A stretch of DNA of 63,920 nt from an uncultured Verrucomicrobiota bacterium (lineage in GTDB: Bacteria; Verrucomicrobiota; Verrucomicrobiia; Opitutales; Opitutaceae): contig CAJXQX010000015.1 in the NCBI GenBank assembly GCA_913058185.1, forward strand, positions 1 through 63,920. Reading direction: 5' to 3'. The notes beneath the pieces were generated by a model. The model saw nothing but the letters and a program-made list of their open reading frames with translations, searched no databases and was not told where the DNA came from. A program made the position numbers and the translations under genes. Positions 1 to 9,826 of this stretch are shown in pieces (positions within the stretch are counted from its first letter, which is position 1; every line of letters begins with the position of its first letter).

Positions 1-48
1 TCTACACGTAAGGAGTCGTCGGCAGCGTCAGATGTGTATAAGAGACAG
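1..48 (+). other. Nextera i5 adapter (library contamination)
   Basis: Bases 1-7 read TCTACAC, the end of the P5 flow-cell primer; 8-15 are an 8-base index (GTAAGGAG); 16-29 are the Nextera read-1 primer TCGTCGGCAGCGTC; 30-48 are the 19-bp Tn5 mosaic end ending AGAGACAG. Genome sequence starts at 49. This is synthetic and must be trimmed. Confidence 0.98.
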
Positions 49-99
49 CCCCTAACGCCACCGTGAAAAGGAATTTCCTATCAGTAAAGGCTGGCGGTT

Positions 100-618
100 T
101 TGGCCGAAGAAACTCAAACCTTGAAGATCGGAGGATGCTACCAGCCTGAAGATGGTCCCGATGATGAGTGCGGCGAACAGGTGATTCAACACCTGCTTCA
201 CTTTGCCTCTCGCGGCGCCATGGGGATCAGAGGACTGGGTCCGGGGCTGGCTCAAAAACTCGTGGAAGGTGGATTGGTAGAATCTCCGGCCGATCTCTAC
301 TATCTTCGCGAGGAGCAGCTCATCGCCTTACCTGGTGTTGGGTCGAAGACGGCGTTGAAGTTATTGTTCGCGATTGAGGGCAGCCGGACTAGGTCGCTGG
401 AGCGGGTGTTGGTGGGATTGGGGTTGCCGGGAGTTGGGCCATCCGGTGCCGAATCAATCGCAGCGCGACTCACGAATCTTGAGCAGTTGTTAGGTGAAGA
501 ATCTATGGATCTCGCGTTAGGATCATTGGGACTCGCGACCCAGGTAGAGGTTTCCCGGTTTCTTGATCAGACCGGCACGCGTAACGGCGTCTTACGATTG
601 GCCGAAGCTCTGCGGTAA
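100..618 (+). CDS. ligA: NAD-dependent DNA ligase, C-terminal fragment (helix-hairpin-helix part, no BRCT)
   Basis: The 172-residue product matches the C-terminal half of LigA, which seals nicks during replication and repair. The HFASRGAM segment and two helix-hairpin-helix units (GIRGLGPGLAQKLVEGG and LPGVGSKTALKLL) follow a degenerate zinc-finger region with only two obvious cysteines. The adenylation and OB domains are missing because the contig starts here. In-frame stops at 64-66 and 85-87 precede the TTG used as start, so the fragment is cut by the contig edge and probably also by sequence errors. It ends before the BRCT domain that normally closes LigA, so it could be a BRCT-less paralogue. 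The family call is firm; intactness is not. Confidence 0.7.
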   Translation: MAEETQTLKIGGCYQPEDGPDDECGEQVIQHLLHFASRGAMGIRGLGPGLAQKLVEGGLVESPADLYYLREEQLIALPGVGSKTALKLLFAIEGSRTRSLERVLVGLGLPGVGPSGAESIAARLTNLEQLLGEESMDLALGSLGLATQVEVSRFLDQTGTRNGVLRLAEALR

Positions 619-692
619 GGAGGGACGAACCTCGAAACAAGTGAGGTTGGTTCTTGCATCCATCGGGTTGAGTGAGGGTGTTGAGTCACCTC

Positions 693-1235
693 ATGGACTT
701 ACCCCGCTCATTTGGAATTTTTGGCCTGTTGGCGATGGGAATGCCGATGATGAGCGCAGCCGATCTCGTGCCGGATTTCAGCCGTGAGATTTTGCCCATT
801 CTTTCGGACAACTGTTTTCAGTGTCATGGCCCGGATGCGAACCATCGTGAGGCGGATTTGCGGTTGGATTTGGAATCGAATGCCAAGGCTCCGCGCGATA
901 GTTACAATATCATTGATCCCGGTAACAGTGCTGGCAGCGAACTCGTTTATCACATTACGACTGATGACGAGATGGACCGGATGCCGCCGCTGGATTCGAT
1001 CAAATCGCTCAGCGACGATGAAAAGAATTTGCTCACGCGGTGGATTGATTCAGGGGCAGAGTGGGGACAGCATTGGTCGTTCGATCCTATCATGCGTCCG
1101 GCAGGAAAACCCTATCGACTCGATTGTAGGAGAAGGATTACGACACGCAGACTTGTTGCCATCTCCGGAAGCGGATCGGGGTTCACTCATTCGCCGGGTT
1201 TCACTCGATTTGACTGGCTTGCCACCAACTCCTGA
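693..1235 (+). CDS. Planctomycete-type cytochrome c (PSCyt1) protein, N-terminal part of a frameshifted gene
   Basis: Encodes a signal peptide (MDLPRSFGIFGLLAMGM...SAAD) followed by a PSCyt1 domain with the heme motif CFQCH, then the conserved segment EWGQHWSFDPIMRP. At about 1095-1110 the homology leaves this frame and continues in the next one as ENPIDSIVGEGL, the start of the DUF1549 (PSCyt2) domain. The residues after GKPYRLDC to the stop at 1235 are out-of-frame noise. Usual family members have about ten more residues at this point, so a small deletion rather than one lost base is likely. An upstream GTG at 672 is an alternative start. The protein should be exported; its reaction is unknown. 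Confidence 0.7.
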   Translation: MDLPRSFGIFGLLAMGMPMMSAADLVPDFSREILPILSDNCFQCHGPDANHREADLRLDLESNAKAPRDSYNIIDPGNSAGSELVYHITTDDEMDRMPPLDSIKSLSDDEKNLLTRWIDSGAEWGQHWSFDPIMRPAGKPYRLDCRRRITTRRLVAISGSGSGFTHSPGFTRFDWLATNS

Positions 1236-3162
1236 CGAGGTCGCCGAGTTCTTGGCTGATTCATCGGATGACGCTTTTAGCAAGGTGGTGGACCGGCTGC
1301 TGGCTTCCCCTGCCTACGGAGAGCGCATGGCTTGGGATTGGTTGGAAATCGCCCGCTACGCCGATACCAACGGATATCAAGGTGATCGCACCCGTTCGAT
1401 GTGGGTGTGGCGTGATTGGGTGGTAAATGCATTCAACGAGAATCTGCCGTTTGATGAATTCTCCGTTTGGCAGCTCGCCGGTGATTTATTGCCTGAAGCA
1501 ACCCAGGAGCAGGTGCTCGCCACCGCATTTCTACGCAATCATCCGATCAACGGTGAGGGTGGTCGGATTCCCGAAGAGAACCGCGTCGATTATGTGCTCG
1601 ATATGACCGAGACGATGGGCACCGCGTGGTTGGGACTGACGCTAGGTTGCGCCCGTTGCCACGACCATAAATTCGATCCGATCAGTCAGTCAGAATATTA
1701 CGCGTTTTCGGCCTACTTTAACCAAACCCCGGTCGATGGTAGCGGTGGAAGTGCGCAAACTAAACCGGTTCTAGATTTCTCCACGCCGGAGCAACACGCT
1801 CGTGAGGCGGTCGAGCAGGAGAAGATCCCCGTGCTGGCTGCGGTGGTGGACGAACTGGAACTCACCGTTTTCCCCCGAGAGGAAGGAGAACCGGCGTCGA
1901 AATCCCTCAAAGTGAGCGAATTCGACGCGACGGTTTTGAACCCGCTCGACGGACCCGCCAGTAAGCGAGGGTCGAGTTCGTTGCGCCGCATCATGAAAGT
2001 TGCGGCGGTGGGCGAGCCCGAATACATCGCTGCCCTGATCGCGTTGCTGGAAGTGGTCGAGCGACGGGAAACCATCGCGGCGGAGATGATCCGAGTCATG
2101 GTGATGGGCGATCGCGAGGAGCCGCGCGAAACGTTCGTGCTCGATCGAGGGCTCTACAACGCGCCCTTGGATTCGGTCACCGCCGGAGTTCCGCAGAGTT
2201 TGCCGGCGTTGCCCGAAAGCGCGCCCAGCCATCGACTCAGCCTGGCGCAGTGGATCGTGGCGGACGAAAACCCGCTCACCGCTCGGGTGGTGGTGAACCG
2301 TTATTGGCAGATGTTGTTTGGGATGGGTCTCGTGAAAACGCCGGAAGATTTCGGCGTGCAAGGCGAGGTGCCATTGCAGGCGGACTTGTTGGATTGGTTG
2401 GCCGCCGAATTCCGAGACTCGGGATGGGATGTGAAACATGTGATGCGCACGATTGTGACTAGCGCGACCTATCGCCAATCGGCTCGGGTGATGCCGGAAC
2501 TGCTGGCCCGCGATCCGGATAACCGGTGGTTCGCGCGTGGGCCGCGATACCGCATGCCCGCGTGGATGCTACGCGATCAGGCATTGGCGGTCAGCGGGCT
2601 TCTTGTGGATAAGCGTGGAGGTCCCGGCGTTTTCCCGTATCAGCCGCCGGGAGTTTGGGCGGAGGCTTCGTTTGATAAATTCCGCTATCAGGCGGATACG
2701 GGCGAAGGTCTTTATCGTCGCAGTCTCTATACCTTCTGGCGGCGCACCGCGAGTCCCACGGTGTTCTTTGATTCGCAAGCTCGGTTTGTTTGCACGGTTA
2801 ACACGCCGCGCACCAACACGCCGATGCATGCGTTGGCGCTGCTCAACGACACGACCTACGTTGAGGCCGCGCGAGTCTTGGCGGAGCGTGCCCTGCAGCG
2901 TGCGGAATCGCCTGCCGCGCGGCTGGAATATATTTTTGGTCGGACGCTGGCCCGGTCTCCGGCGGACGAAGAAGCGGAAATTTTATTGAGTGGCTTGGTT
3001 AGGCACGTAGCGGAGTTTTCTGCTGAAACCTCTCGAGCCGATGAACTGATGACGGTGGGAGACTGGCCGCGGGCGCAGGACCTCGATCCAGTCGAGCATG
3101 CGGCTTGGACGTTGCTTTGCCTGAGTGTCCTCAATTTGGACGAAACCCTGAATAAAAGCTGA
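1102..3162 (+). CDS. DUF1549/DUF1553 domain protein, C-terminal part of the same frameshifted gene
   Basis: Continues the PSCyt1 protein in another frame and has no start codon of its own at the domain border. It holds DUF1549 (RRVSLDLTGLPPTPDEV, ERMAWDWLEIARYADTNGYQ, and CARCHDHKFDPIS with a second CxxCH) and then DUF1553 (NPLTARVVVNRYWQMLFG, LVKTPEDFGVQGEVP, GWDVKHVMRTIVTSATYRQS, TPMHALALLNDTTYVEAARV). The three-domain architecture is abundant in Planctomycetes and Verrucomicrobia, is exported, and lies directly upstream of a DUF1501 gene, as here (3 bp gap). The pair is often seen near sulfatases and glycosidases, suggesting a role in polysaccharide use; the activity is not established. 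Confidence 0.8.
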   Translation, partial: QENPIDSIVGEGLRHADLLPSPEADRGSLIRRVSLDLTGLPPTPDEVAEFLADSSDDAFSKVVDRLLASPAYGERMAWDWLEIARYADTNGYQGDRTRSMWVWRDWVVNAFNENLPFDEFSVWQLAGDLLPEATQEQVLATAFLRNHPINGEGGRIPEENRVDYVLDMTETMGTAWLGLTLGCARCHDHKFDPISQSEYYAFSAYFNQTPVDGSGGSAQTKPVLDFSTPEQHAREAVEQEKIPVLAAVVDELELTVFPREEGEPASKSLKVSEFDATVLNPLDGPASKRGSSSLRRIMKVAAVGEPEYIAALIALLEVVERRETIAAEMIRVMVMGDREEPRETFVLDRGLYNAPLDSVTAGVPQSLPALPESAPSHRLSLAQWIVADENPLTARVVVNRYWQMLFGMGLVKTPEDFGVQGEVPLQADLLDWLAAEFRDSGWDVKHVMRTIVTSATYRQSARVMPELLARDPDNRWFARGPRYRMPAWMLRDQALAVSGLLVDKRGGPGVFPYQPPGVWAEASFDKFRYQADTGEGLYRRSLYTFWRRTASPTVFFDSQARFVCTVNTPRTNTPMHALALLNDTTYVEAARVLAERALQRAESPAARLEYIFGRTLARSPADEEAEILLSGLVRHVAEFSAETSRADELMTVGDWPRAQDLDPVEHAAWTLLCLSVLNLDETLNKS

Positions 3163-3165
3163 ACC

Positions 3166-4641
<1,476 letters not shown>

Positions 4642-4655
4642 CCGACTTACTTTGA

Positions 4656-4787
4656 TCAGTGGGTGAGTGTGAGGAATGCGTCGTTGGCGTCTTTGAAGAC
4701 CAGTAACGTGTCTCCTTCGGCTAGCCCCTCGAAGGTGATTCGGTAAAACGGAGCCCCATAGGGCTCCGTTTGGAAGAGTGAATGTAG
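4656..4787 (-). pseudogene. Possible 3' remnant of an unidentified gene
   Basis: Downstream of the DUF1501 stop the minus strand reads a stop-bounded stretch ending EGDTLLVFKDANDAFLTLTH and preceded by FQTEPYGAPFYRITFEGLA. The composition looks like a real protein C-terminus, but there is no start and a stop lies just upstream. The hairpin at 4746-4771 sits inside it. I do not recognise the family. Confidence 0.25.
4746..4771. terminator. Bidirectional hairpin terminator
   Basis: Perfect 11-bp stem AAACGGAGCCC / GGGCTCCGTTT with loop CATA, between the convergent DUF1501 (+) and DinB (-) genes. The A/T-rich stem ends give a short T-run on either strand. Confidence 0.6.
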
Positions 4788-4802
4788 CTAAGCTCGACAC
4801 GC

Positions 4803-5354
4803 TTACTTACTCCAAGGCGGAACGATGTGGTTGGCGCGGGCGTAGGCGATCAATTGACCGAGGTGCTCGTGCTGGTGATCGGCTGCCATGAGGGCCAAGC
4901 GGGCGCGAGGGGCGGTCATACCGAAGAACTTGATCTCTTCAGCCATCGCACCGGCAGTCACACCTTTAATCGCCTTCTTCACATGCTTCGCGGAGGCGTT
5001 GTAGATTTTAACCAGCTCAGCCTTATCGGCACCTTCGCCGAGCGTTTTAGTATCGATACCTTCGGGCACATCATGACCGAGCATGTTACCGATGTAGTAG
5101 TTGGCGCTGGCGACGTGCATGAGCACTTCGCTCACACTGGAGACACCTTCCATCGGCCGGTAGCCATACTTGTCGGCGGGAATCGCATCCGCGAGTTGTC
5201 CGATTTTGTCTTGAGCGTCTCCGATACTCATAACGATCAATTGATTCGTCAGCGGAGTTTCGGCATGATCGTCACCTTCGTGGTGGGCGGCGAAGGCCGA
5301 GAACGGCATCGAGAGGGCGGTTACCACCGCGAGGGTTTTGGCGAATTTCTTCAT
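4803..5354 (-). CDS. DinB-like putative metal-binding secreted protein
   Basis: A 183-residue protein starting at MKKFAKTLAVVTALS with a clear signal peptide cleaved after AFA; longer in-frame starts upstream lack sense. The mature part is a four-helix DinB-fold domain. The usual three-histidine metal site is visible as VLMHVASANYY (first His) and DHQHEHLGQL (second and third). DinB-fold proteins are bacillithiol- or mycothiol-type transferases or metal-dependent proteins of unknown substrate; many Opitutales copies are exported like this one. It stands alone, convergent to the DUF1501 gene. Function is not predictable beyond a periplasmic metal-binding helical protein. Confidence 0.8.
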   Translation of the reverse strand: MKKFAKTLAVVTALSMPFSAFAAHHEGDDHAETPLTNQLIVMSIGDAQDKIGQLADAIPADKYGYRPMEGVSSVSEVLMHVASANYYIGNMLGHDVPEGIDTKTLGEGADKAELVKIYNASAKHVKKAIKGVTAGAMAEEIKFFGMTAPRARLALMAADHQHEHLGQLIAYARANHIVPPWSK

Positions 5355-5617
5355 AGGTAGATTATGCAACGAGGAATTAGAATACGTCGGAGGGTTGGAC
5401 AGTCGACAATCGGACAGGCTCAAGCCCTCGGGGTCAATCAGAGGGGCAGAAAATCAGCACGGTGTTTATCCTGCGTTTCGGAGCTAATTCGTCGCCCACC
5501 GCCCATCGATCCCGGGCCAAATACGACTACCCTAGACTCTGAAGGATTCCCTTCTCGTCCATCCCCCCATAATCACTTGACTACAAGATCGTAGATTTCC
5601 CCCCAAACCCCCACCCC

Positions 5618-6646
5618 ATGAAATACCAACAACTCGGCCGTTCCGGCCTGCTCGTTTCCCGCACCTGCCTCGGCACCATGACCTTCGGCAATGACGCCTG
5701 GGGTTGCGATGCCGCTGAATCCAAAAAACTCACCGACGCATTCGTCGCGGGTGGCGGTAACTTCATCGATACGGCCGATCTTTACGCCAACACCGTATCC
5801 GAATCGATTTTGGGCGACGTCCTACAAGACCACGACCGCGACGCACTGGTCGTTGCGACCAAATGCTGGTTCCCCCAGGCCGAAGAGCCCAATGCCCGCG
5901 GCCTTTCGCGCCGCCACATCATCTCCGCCTGCGAGGCCTCCCTGCGCCGCCTCAAGACGGACTACATCGATCTCTACCAGTTTCATGGTCCTGACCCCTA
6001 CACCCCAATCGACGAGTCGCTCGCGGCGATGTCTGATCTGATTAGCTCGGGCAAGGTGCGCTACGCCGGCCTCTCCAACTTCCACGGCTGGCAAGTCGTG
6101 CAAGCCAACGAGGCCGCCAAACGCGCCGGCATCACTACGCTGATCTCCGGTCAATACCTGTTCAATCTGCTCCGCCGCGACATCGAGCGCGACATCCTCC
6201 CCGCTTGCCGTTCCGAAGGACTCGGCGTGATTTGTTGGAGCCCACTCGCCAGCGGTTTCCTTTCGGGGAAATACCGCGGTCTCGACAAGCCGCCCGAAGG
6301 TTCCCGCTTCGATCAAATGGGCAAGGTGCTCCTCCCCCGCTTCTGGAACATAAAGACCGTCGCCCTGGTGGAACGCATGGCCGCCATGGCCGACGAACTC
6401 GGCGAGAGCATTGTTGCCGTCGCGTTGGCGTGGTGCATGGCGCAACCCGGAATCACTTCGGTCATCGCAGGTGCGAGCAAACTCAGCCACCTGGAACCCC
6501 AACTCCGTGCCACCGACATCACCTTACCCGAAGCCATGCTCACCGAGCTCAACGCCACCCTACCCTGCGACATGGGTTACCCCCACGATTGGTATCAAGT
6601 CGCCGGAGCCATGACCTTCCCCGCCGATCATATCCGCGTACCGTAG
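5618..6646 (+). CDS. Aldo/keto reductase
   Basis: A 342-residue NADPH-dependent aldo/keto reductase with the complete catalytic tetrad: D51 and Y56 in FIDTADLYAN, K82 in VVATKCW and H123 in YQFHGPD. Cofactor-binding signatures are GLSNFHGW, the NLLRRDIERDILPACR segment after strand 7, GVICWSPLASGFLSGKY, and VIAGASKLSHL near the end. It resembles the group containing E. coli YajO and Tas, which reduce aldehydes or sugars. Cytosolic, intact, monocistronic. The upstream 263 bp hold no recognisable gene; a downstream G-tract and decayed genes follow. Confidence 0.9.
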   Translation: MKYQQLGRSGLLVSRTCLGTMTFGNDAWGCDAAESKKLTDAFVAGGGNFIDTADLYANTVSESILGDVLQDHDRDALVVATKCWFPQAEEPNARGLSRRHIISACEASLRRLKTDYIDLYQFHGPDPYTPIDESLAAMSDLISSGKVRYAGLSNFHGWQVVQANEAAKRAGITTLISGQYLFNLLRRDIERDILPACRSEGLGVICWSPLASGFLSGKYRGLDKPPEGSRFDQMGKVLLPRFWNIKTVALVERMAAMADELGESIVAVALAWCMAQPGITSVIAGASKLSHLEPQLRATDITLPEAMLTELNATLPCDMGYPHDWYQVAGAMTFPADHIRVP

Positions 6647-6675
6647 ATATGATTCAGTCCCGCATTCAAGCAGGA

Positions 6676-6689
6676 GGGGGGGGGGGGGG
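6676..6689 (+). repeat. G14 homopolymer tract
   Basis: Fourteen consecutive G followed by AAGAGGGGG, 30 bp after the aldo/keto reductase stop. It may be real low-complexity sequence or an artefact of two-colour Illumina chemistry. Confidence 0.8.
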
Positions 6690-6707
6690 AAGAGGGGGAA
6701 AGATTCC

Positions 6708-6839
6708 CTACTGAGACCCGGAATATTGAACCACACCGATGCCCTTTCCCCACGCCTTCAATTTGCCCAATAAATGCGTCACCTTTTCAGGATACTTCTC
6801 GGTAAGATCATTTTGCTCAACCCGATCCGTAGTCGCGTT
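6708..6839 (-). pseudogene. C-terminal remnant of a sulfatase gene
   Basis: The minus strand reads a stretch ending in TAG at 6708-6710 with the typical sulfatase tail TTDRVEQNDLTEKYPEKV followed by LLGKLKAWGKGIGVVQY. In intact arylsulfatases this is the end of the 'DxxExxNLaekyPekv' region. It lies directly behind, and in the same frame as, the decayed RAYT transposase, separated only by that gene's stop codon. The rest of the sulfatase is absent. Confidence 0.6.
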
Positions 6840-7235
6840 TTAGAGGCTGGTTTCCCATTCCGTCGACCCAACGGCCCATCCCTCAGCCAACGCCTTTCGC
6901 TCCTCCTTCACCTGCGCGTCCCCAAACCGCTCTTGCAGAATTTTCCCATCCTCTCTCCAACTCGAGACAGTATCCTCCAAGCCCATAGTCGCTAACCGAG
7001 GCTGCGGATCTAAGCCCTGAAATCGCTGATTCTTCTCGGAACAGGCCAAACTGCGCCACCGGAAATTCGACGCCTGATCCATCGATACGATTCTCACTCT
7101 GACCGGATTCTAATTGATGTAATTGGCGCCTCTTGCCCAATTCCTTTCATTTTCCAGCACGATGGATCGATGTCGACCTCGAATCAAATGCTCCTGTTCA
7201 CTGCGGAATCGCTTAAACCGCGCGGCGGAAGTGAC
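6840..7235 (-). pseudogene. Decayed RAYT (REP-associated Y1) transposase
   Basis: Clearly homologous to the intact RAYT at 42040-42984. Reading down the minus strand it gives ARFKRFRSEQEHLIRGRH, then LENERNWARGANYIN, an in-frame stop exactly where the intact copy continues YIHLNPVRAG, then NPVRVRIVSMDQASNFRWRS and LAEGWAVGSTEWETSL. The N-terminal part with the HUH motif is missing and the C-terminal third is lost at the join to the sulfatase tail. It is an old, inactive copy. A TTTACGTCAAGTTTGACC motif just outside (about 7268-7286) could be its terminal repeat. Confidence 0.7.
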
Positions 7236-7414
7236 AAAACCCCTTTGGATTCCCTTGGTTGAGCTAAATTTACGTCAAGTTTGACCTTAGGGATTTTGGA
7301 TCGGGTAAGGGTAGGGTCAAGTTCGCTAGTCTAGATCGTTGAGTCGGTCCCAGGCGACTTCGGATGTGAGAGTGGCTAGGTTGACGAGCTGGGTTTGGCT
7401 TCTGAAGGCATGAA

Positions 7415-7443
7415 AAAGCCCGGCTCGAAGAAAGCCGGGCTTT
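7415..7443 (-). terminator. Rho-independent terminator
   Basis: Stem AAAGCCCGGCT / AGCCGGGCTTT, 11 bp, loop of 7, followed on the minus strand by a T-run (TTTTTC). It lies 22 bp past the stop of the lipoprotein gene 7465-8109. Together with the two remnants it accounts for much of the 6647-7464 stretch, in which I see no intact gene. Confidence 0.8.
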
Positions 7444-7464
7444 GAAAATCAAATTGATTGGGAA

Positions 7465-8109
7465 CTAGTTTTTGTTATAAGGGAATTTTCTGGCGATTCC
7501 GCCCATCAGGGCCTTTGCCATGCCTTCAGCAGAAGAGCCTAGTTTGCCGGTTACTTGATGGTCGTAGCTCCATAGTAGTTTGCCGTTTTCGCCCTCGTGT
7601 AGGTTCATGTTGATATTAACGTTATTTGTTGCGGAGGTGTTAAGGAGGACTTGTGAAAAAACTGCGGCTCCTGTTCCCATTGGTTTCGAACGAGATATCG
7701 TACCTGAGATAATGGAATCTACCCCGAGAATCTCTGCTAGCTCAGATTTTGTATATTCTTTAATGCGTTCGTATTCGATCCCGGCTCTTTGCAGTAAGAT
7801 ATTTGATTTTTCGGCGTCTTGGAAATCGATCGTGTATTTACCTTTTCCATACTGCTGCATGAATTTTGTGTAGATCTGCTGTTGAAAGAGAAATCCTTCG
7901 TCTCTCTCTTGACCTCGGAGGACACTCGCAGTCGCACCCTCCGGGAGTTCCTTGAGATTGATAGTAACTTGGAATGGGAGAATGGCTACTAGTTGGTGGC
8001 TTGATTGATAGTAATCAAAATCGGACGATTCGTATACAGTTGCACAACCTGCTAGGAATGCAGCGAGACCGATTAGGAATATTGCTAAATATTTTTGTGG
8101 TATCTTCAT
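7465..8109 (-). CDS. Putative outer-membrane lipoprotein
   Basis: A 214-residue protein beginning MKIPQKYLAIFLIGLAAF with lipobox LAGC, so it should be lipidated at the cysteine near residue 22. Longer in-frame starts upstream do not look coding. The mature protein opens with HQLVAILPFQVTINL, a beta-strand pattern seen in CsgG/PelC-type lipoprotein domains, then has a charged middle and ELAEILGVDSIISGTIS. Similar proteins are, as far as I recall, more usual in Bacteroidetes. No neighbour gives a function. Base composition is lower in G+C than flanking housekeeping genes, fitting an accessory region. Confidence 0.7.
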   Translation of the reverse strand: MKIPQKYLAIFLIGLAAFLAGCATVYESSDFDYYQSSHQLVAILPFQVTINLKELPEGATASVLRGQERDEGFLFQQQIYTKFMQQYGKGKYTIDFQDAEKSNILLQRAGIEYERIKEYTKSELAEILGVDSIISGTISRSKPMGTGAAVFSQVLLNTSATNNVNINMNLHEGENGKLLWSYDHQVTGKLGSSAEGMAKALMGGIARKFPYNKN

Positions 8110-8663
8110 GGGTTTGGCAGCTTGGATTATGGAAATCGTAAGACTCCTACGGACCGAGACTCTTCTTTGATAATTAAACTGACGGTCCAAAGAAAGCCTA
8201 TTTTTGCATTTGGCGAAATGTTCGGTGTCTATCGGTATTGGCGTTGGGACGATCGGGTATACCGGAAGATACCACCGAAGGTGATGCATGGGCGAATATG
8301 GTTGGTGCTCTCGATACAATGATCGATAAGACCAAAAAATTAGTGACCTAAAAATAACCAAAGAGTAAATCGCGATAGCTCAAAAACGGAGCAAAGGAAT
8401 CTGGGAAGCGCTGGACGCAAGGAAGGCTGACAGTAGGTCTCTCTCAATATCTCAGTTCTCGTAACCCCGCTCCAAGGTGAAACGGAGCGACCCGGTTTGA
8501 TATTTCAACAAAGTGAAATTCTCGGGTACGATTCACTTCCAGAAGGGTTCTTCCCTTCTGCGTCAAATTGTATAAGTTTCGATTCGATGGCACCATCAAA
8601 TCTTAGAAAGAAATTCAACCCTGTGTATCTGTTCTTAGCTTTAACGAGAAAGAATATCTTAAA
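8110..8663. other. Intergenic stretch without a recognisable gene
   Basis: 554 bp between two lipoprotein genes transcribed away from each other, so both promoters should lie here. Apart from the 31-bp repeat at 8439-8469 I see no conserved feature; reading frames are short and broken. Confidence 0.5.
8439..8469 (+). repeat. 31-bp dispersed repeat, copy 1
   Basis: Matches 10601-10631 at 28 of 31 positions (CTCTCTCAAT..CTCAGTT.TCGTAACCCCG). Both copies sit in gene-free stretches of the accessory region on the left of ssrA. Confidence 0.6.
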
Positions 8664-9185
8664 ATGAAGTGTGTGATGACGTTTTTGGCCGTAGCGGTTT
8701 TGCTGTTCACCGGTTGTGATTATGAGGTCCCGTTGACGAAGGAGCACAACAGCGCAGTCGATCCAGCATTGCTTGGTCTGTGGGTGGCAATTCCAGACGA
8801 AGGAGCGGTGGCCGCAGAAGATGAACGGATGTTGATCCTAAGATACTCAGACACTGAATACTTAATCCATTATCCCATTGGTGGCGCGGACGAGACGTAT
8901 TACAGGTGCTATCCCATCAAAATCGGAGGGGTGTCATGTGTCCAAATTGAGGCCATCGGAACCAATGAAGGCCATATTCCGAAGGACGCAAAGAACATCT
9001 TTGAGGTTGCATCGTATCGGTTCGAGCATGCTGAGCTTGAAATCAAATTACTGAACAATGATTTGGTTGATGGAGATCTGGAAACTACTGAAGCACTGAA
9101 ACAGACTTTCCTGAAACACACGAGGAACACGGAGTTGTTCAACGATCCGGGAAGATTCAGAAGAGCAGAAGAATCTCGATGGTGA
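8664..9185 (+). CDS. Hypothetical lipoprotein
   Basis: A 173-residue protein with a type II signal (MKCVMTFLAVAVLLFTGCDY; lipobox FTGC). The mature part has GLWVAIPDEGAV and a beta-rich region with YLIHYPIGG, compatible with a small lipocalin-like or barrel fold, then a charged helical tail. I do not recognise a family. It is preceded by the long gene-free stretch and followed by a 190-bp gap. The cell location, outer or inner membrane facing the periplasm, follows from the lipobox alone. Confidence 0.65.
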   Translation: MKCVMTFLAVAVLLFTGCDYEVPLTKEHNSAVDPALLGLWVAIPDEGAVAAEDERMLILRYSDTEYLIHYPIGGADETYYRCYPIKIGGVSCVQIEAIGTNEGHIPKDAKNIFEVASYRFEHAELEIKLLNNDLVDGDLETTEALKQTFLKHTRNTELFNDPGRFRRAEESRW

Positions 9186-9375
9186 TGTCGATACGGGCAC
9201 ATGGTGCTGGCCACCCAACGCTTCCTCGGTTTGGTTGGCCTGAACCTGATTGATGATGAAAGGCTCCATCAGACAAACTGAAGACATGAAGCTATGCACA
9301 TGACGTATTTTGCAGCGCTGGAGGTTAGGAATGCCGAGTAATGGCGCTTAGCCCAAACACGACGATCGGACAGAA

Positions 9376-9777
9376 ATGCTTTCTGGAGTTTTGGCAGCAC
9401 AACACAATTTGGATCCTGAATCATATGAGGGAACCCGTCTATTAGCTCTCATAGTTGGAGGCGTGATTTTCTGGGGCTTTTACGTCCTCAAAGACAAGCG
9501 TATCGAGTCCAAGCGGGCGAATCTCCGAAATGAGATAGATGCTCGTATCAAAGCAGAAAGAGCGAAGCGCCCCGCTTCCTCATTACCGACGGAAGTCCGT
9601 GTGAGGCTCTCTGGTGGTGAAGTTCGCGACCTCTGGATTACACCGAAGGGGGACACCACGAAATCACATAAGCCAGACCAGGCTGCGATAAATCAACATG
9701 CGACCCTGAATCAGGTTAAAAAAATGGATGCCGGACCCGAAGACATTGAGCGCGAGGTTGACGTGAAGCTGGAATAG
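9376..9777 (+). CDS. Hypothetical single-pass membrane protein
   Basis: A 133-residue protein with one membrane segment (about residues 22-37, LLALIVGGVIFWGFYVL) followed by a strongly charged, probably coiled-coil stretch (KDKRIESKRANLRNEIDARI) and a small soluble tail with VRVRLSGGEVRDLWI. Start is the ATG at 9376. No family recognised. It lies in the accessory stretch next to a phage-like gene and may be mobile-element cargo; that is inference. Confidence 0.5.
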   Translation: MLSGVLAAQHNLDPESYEGTRLLALIVGGVIFWGFYVLKDKRIESKRANLRNEIDARIKAERAKRPASSLPTEVRVRLSGGEVRDLWITPKGDTTKSHKPDQAAINQHATLNQVKKMDAGPEDIEREVDVKLE

Positions 9778-9826
9778 CACCGCAAACTTGCCCGCGAGAA
9801 AGCAAAACAAGTCTTCCCAAAAAAGC

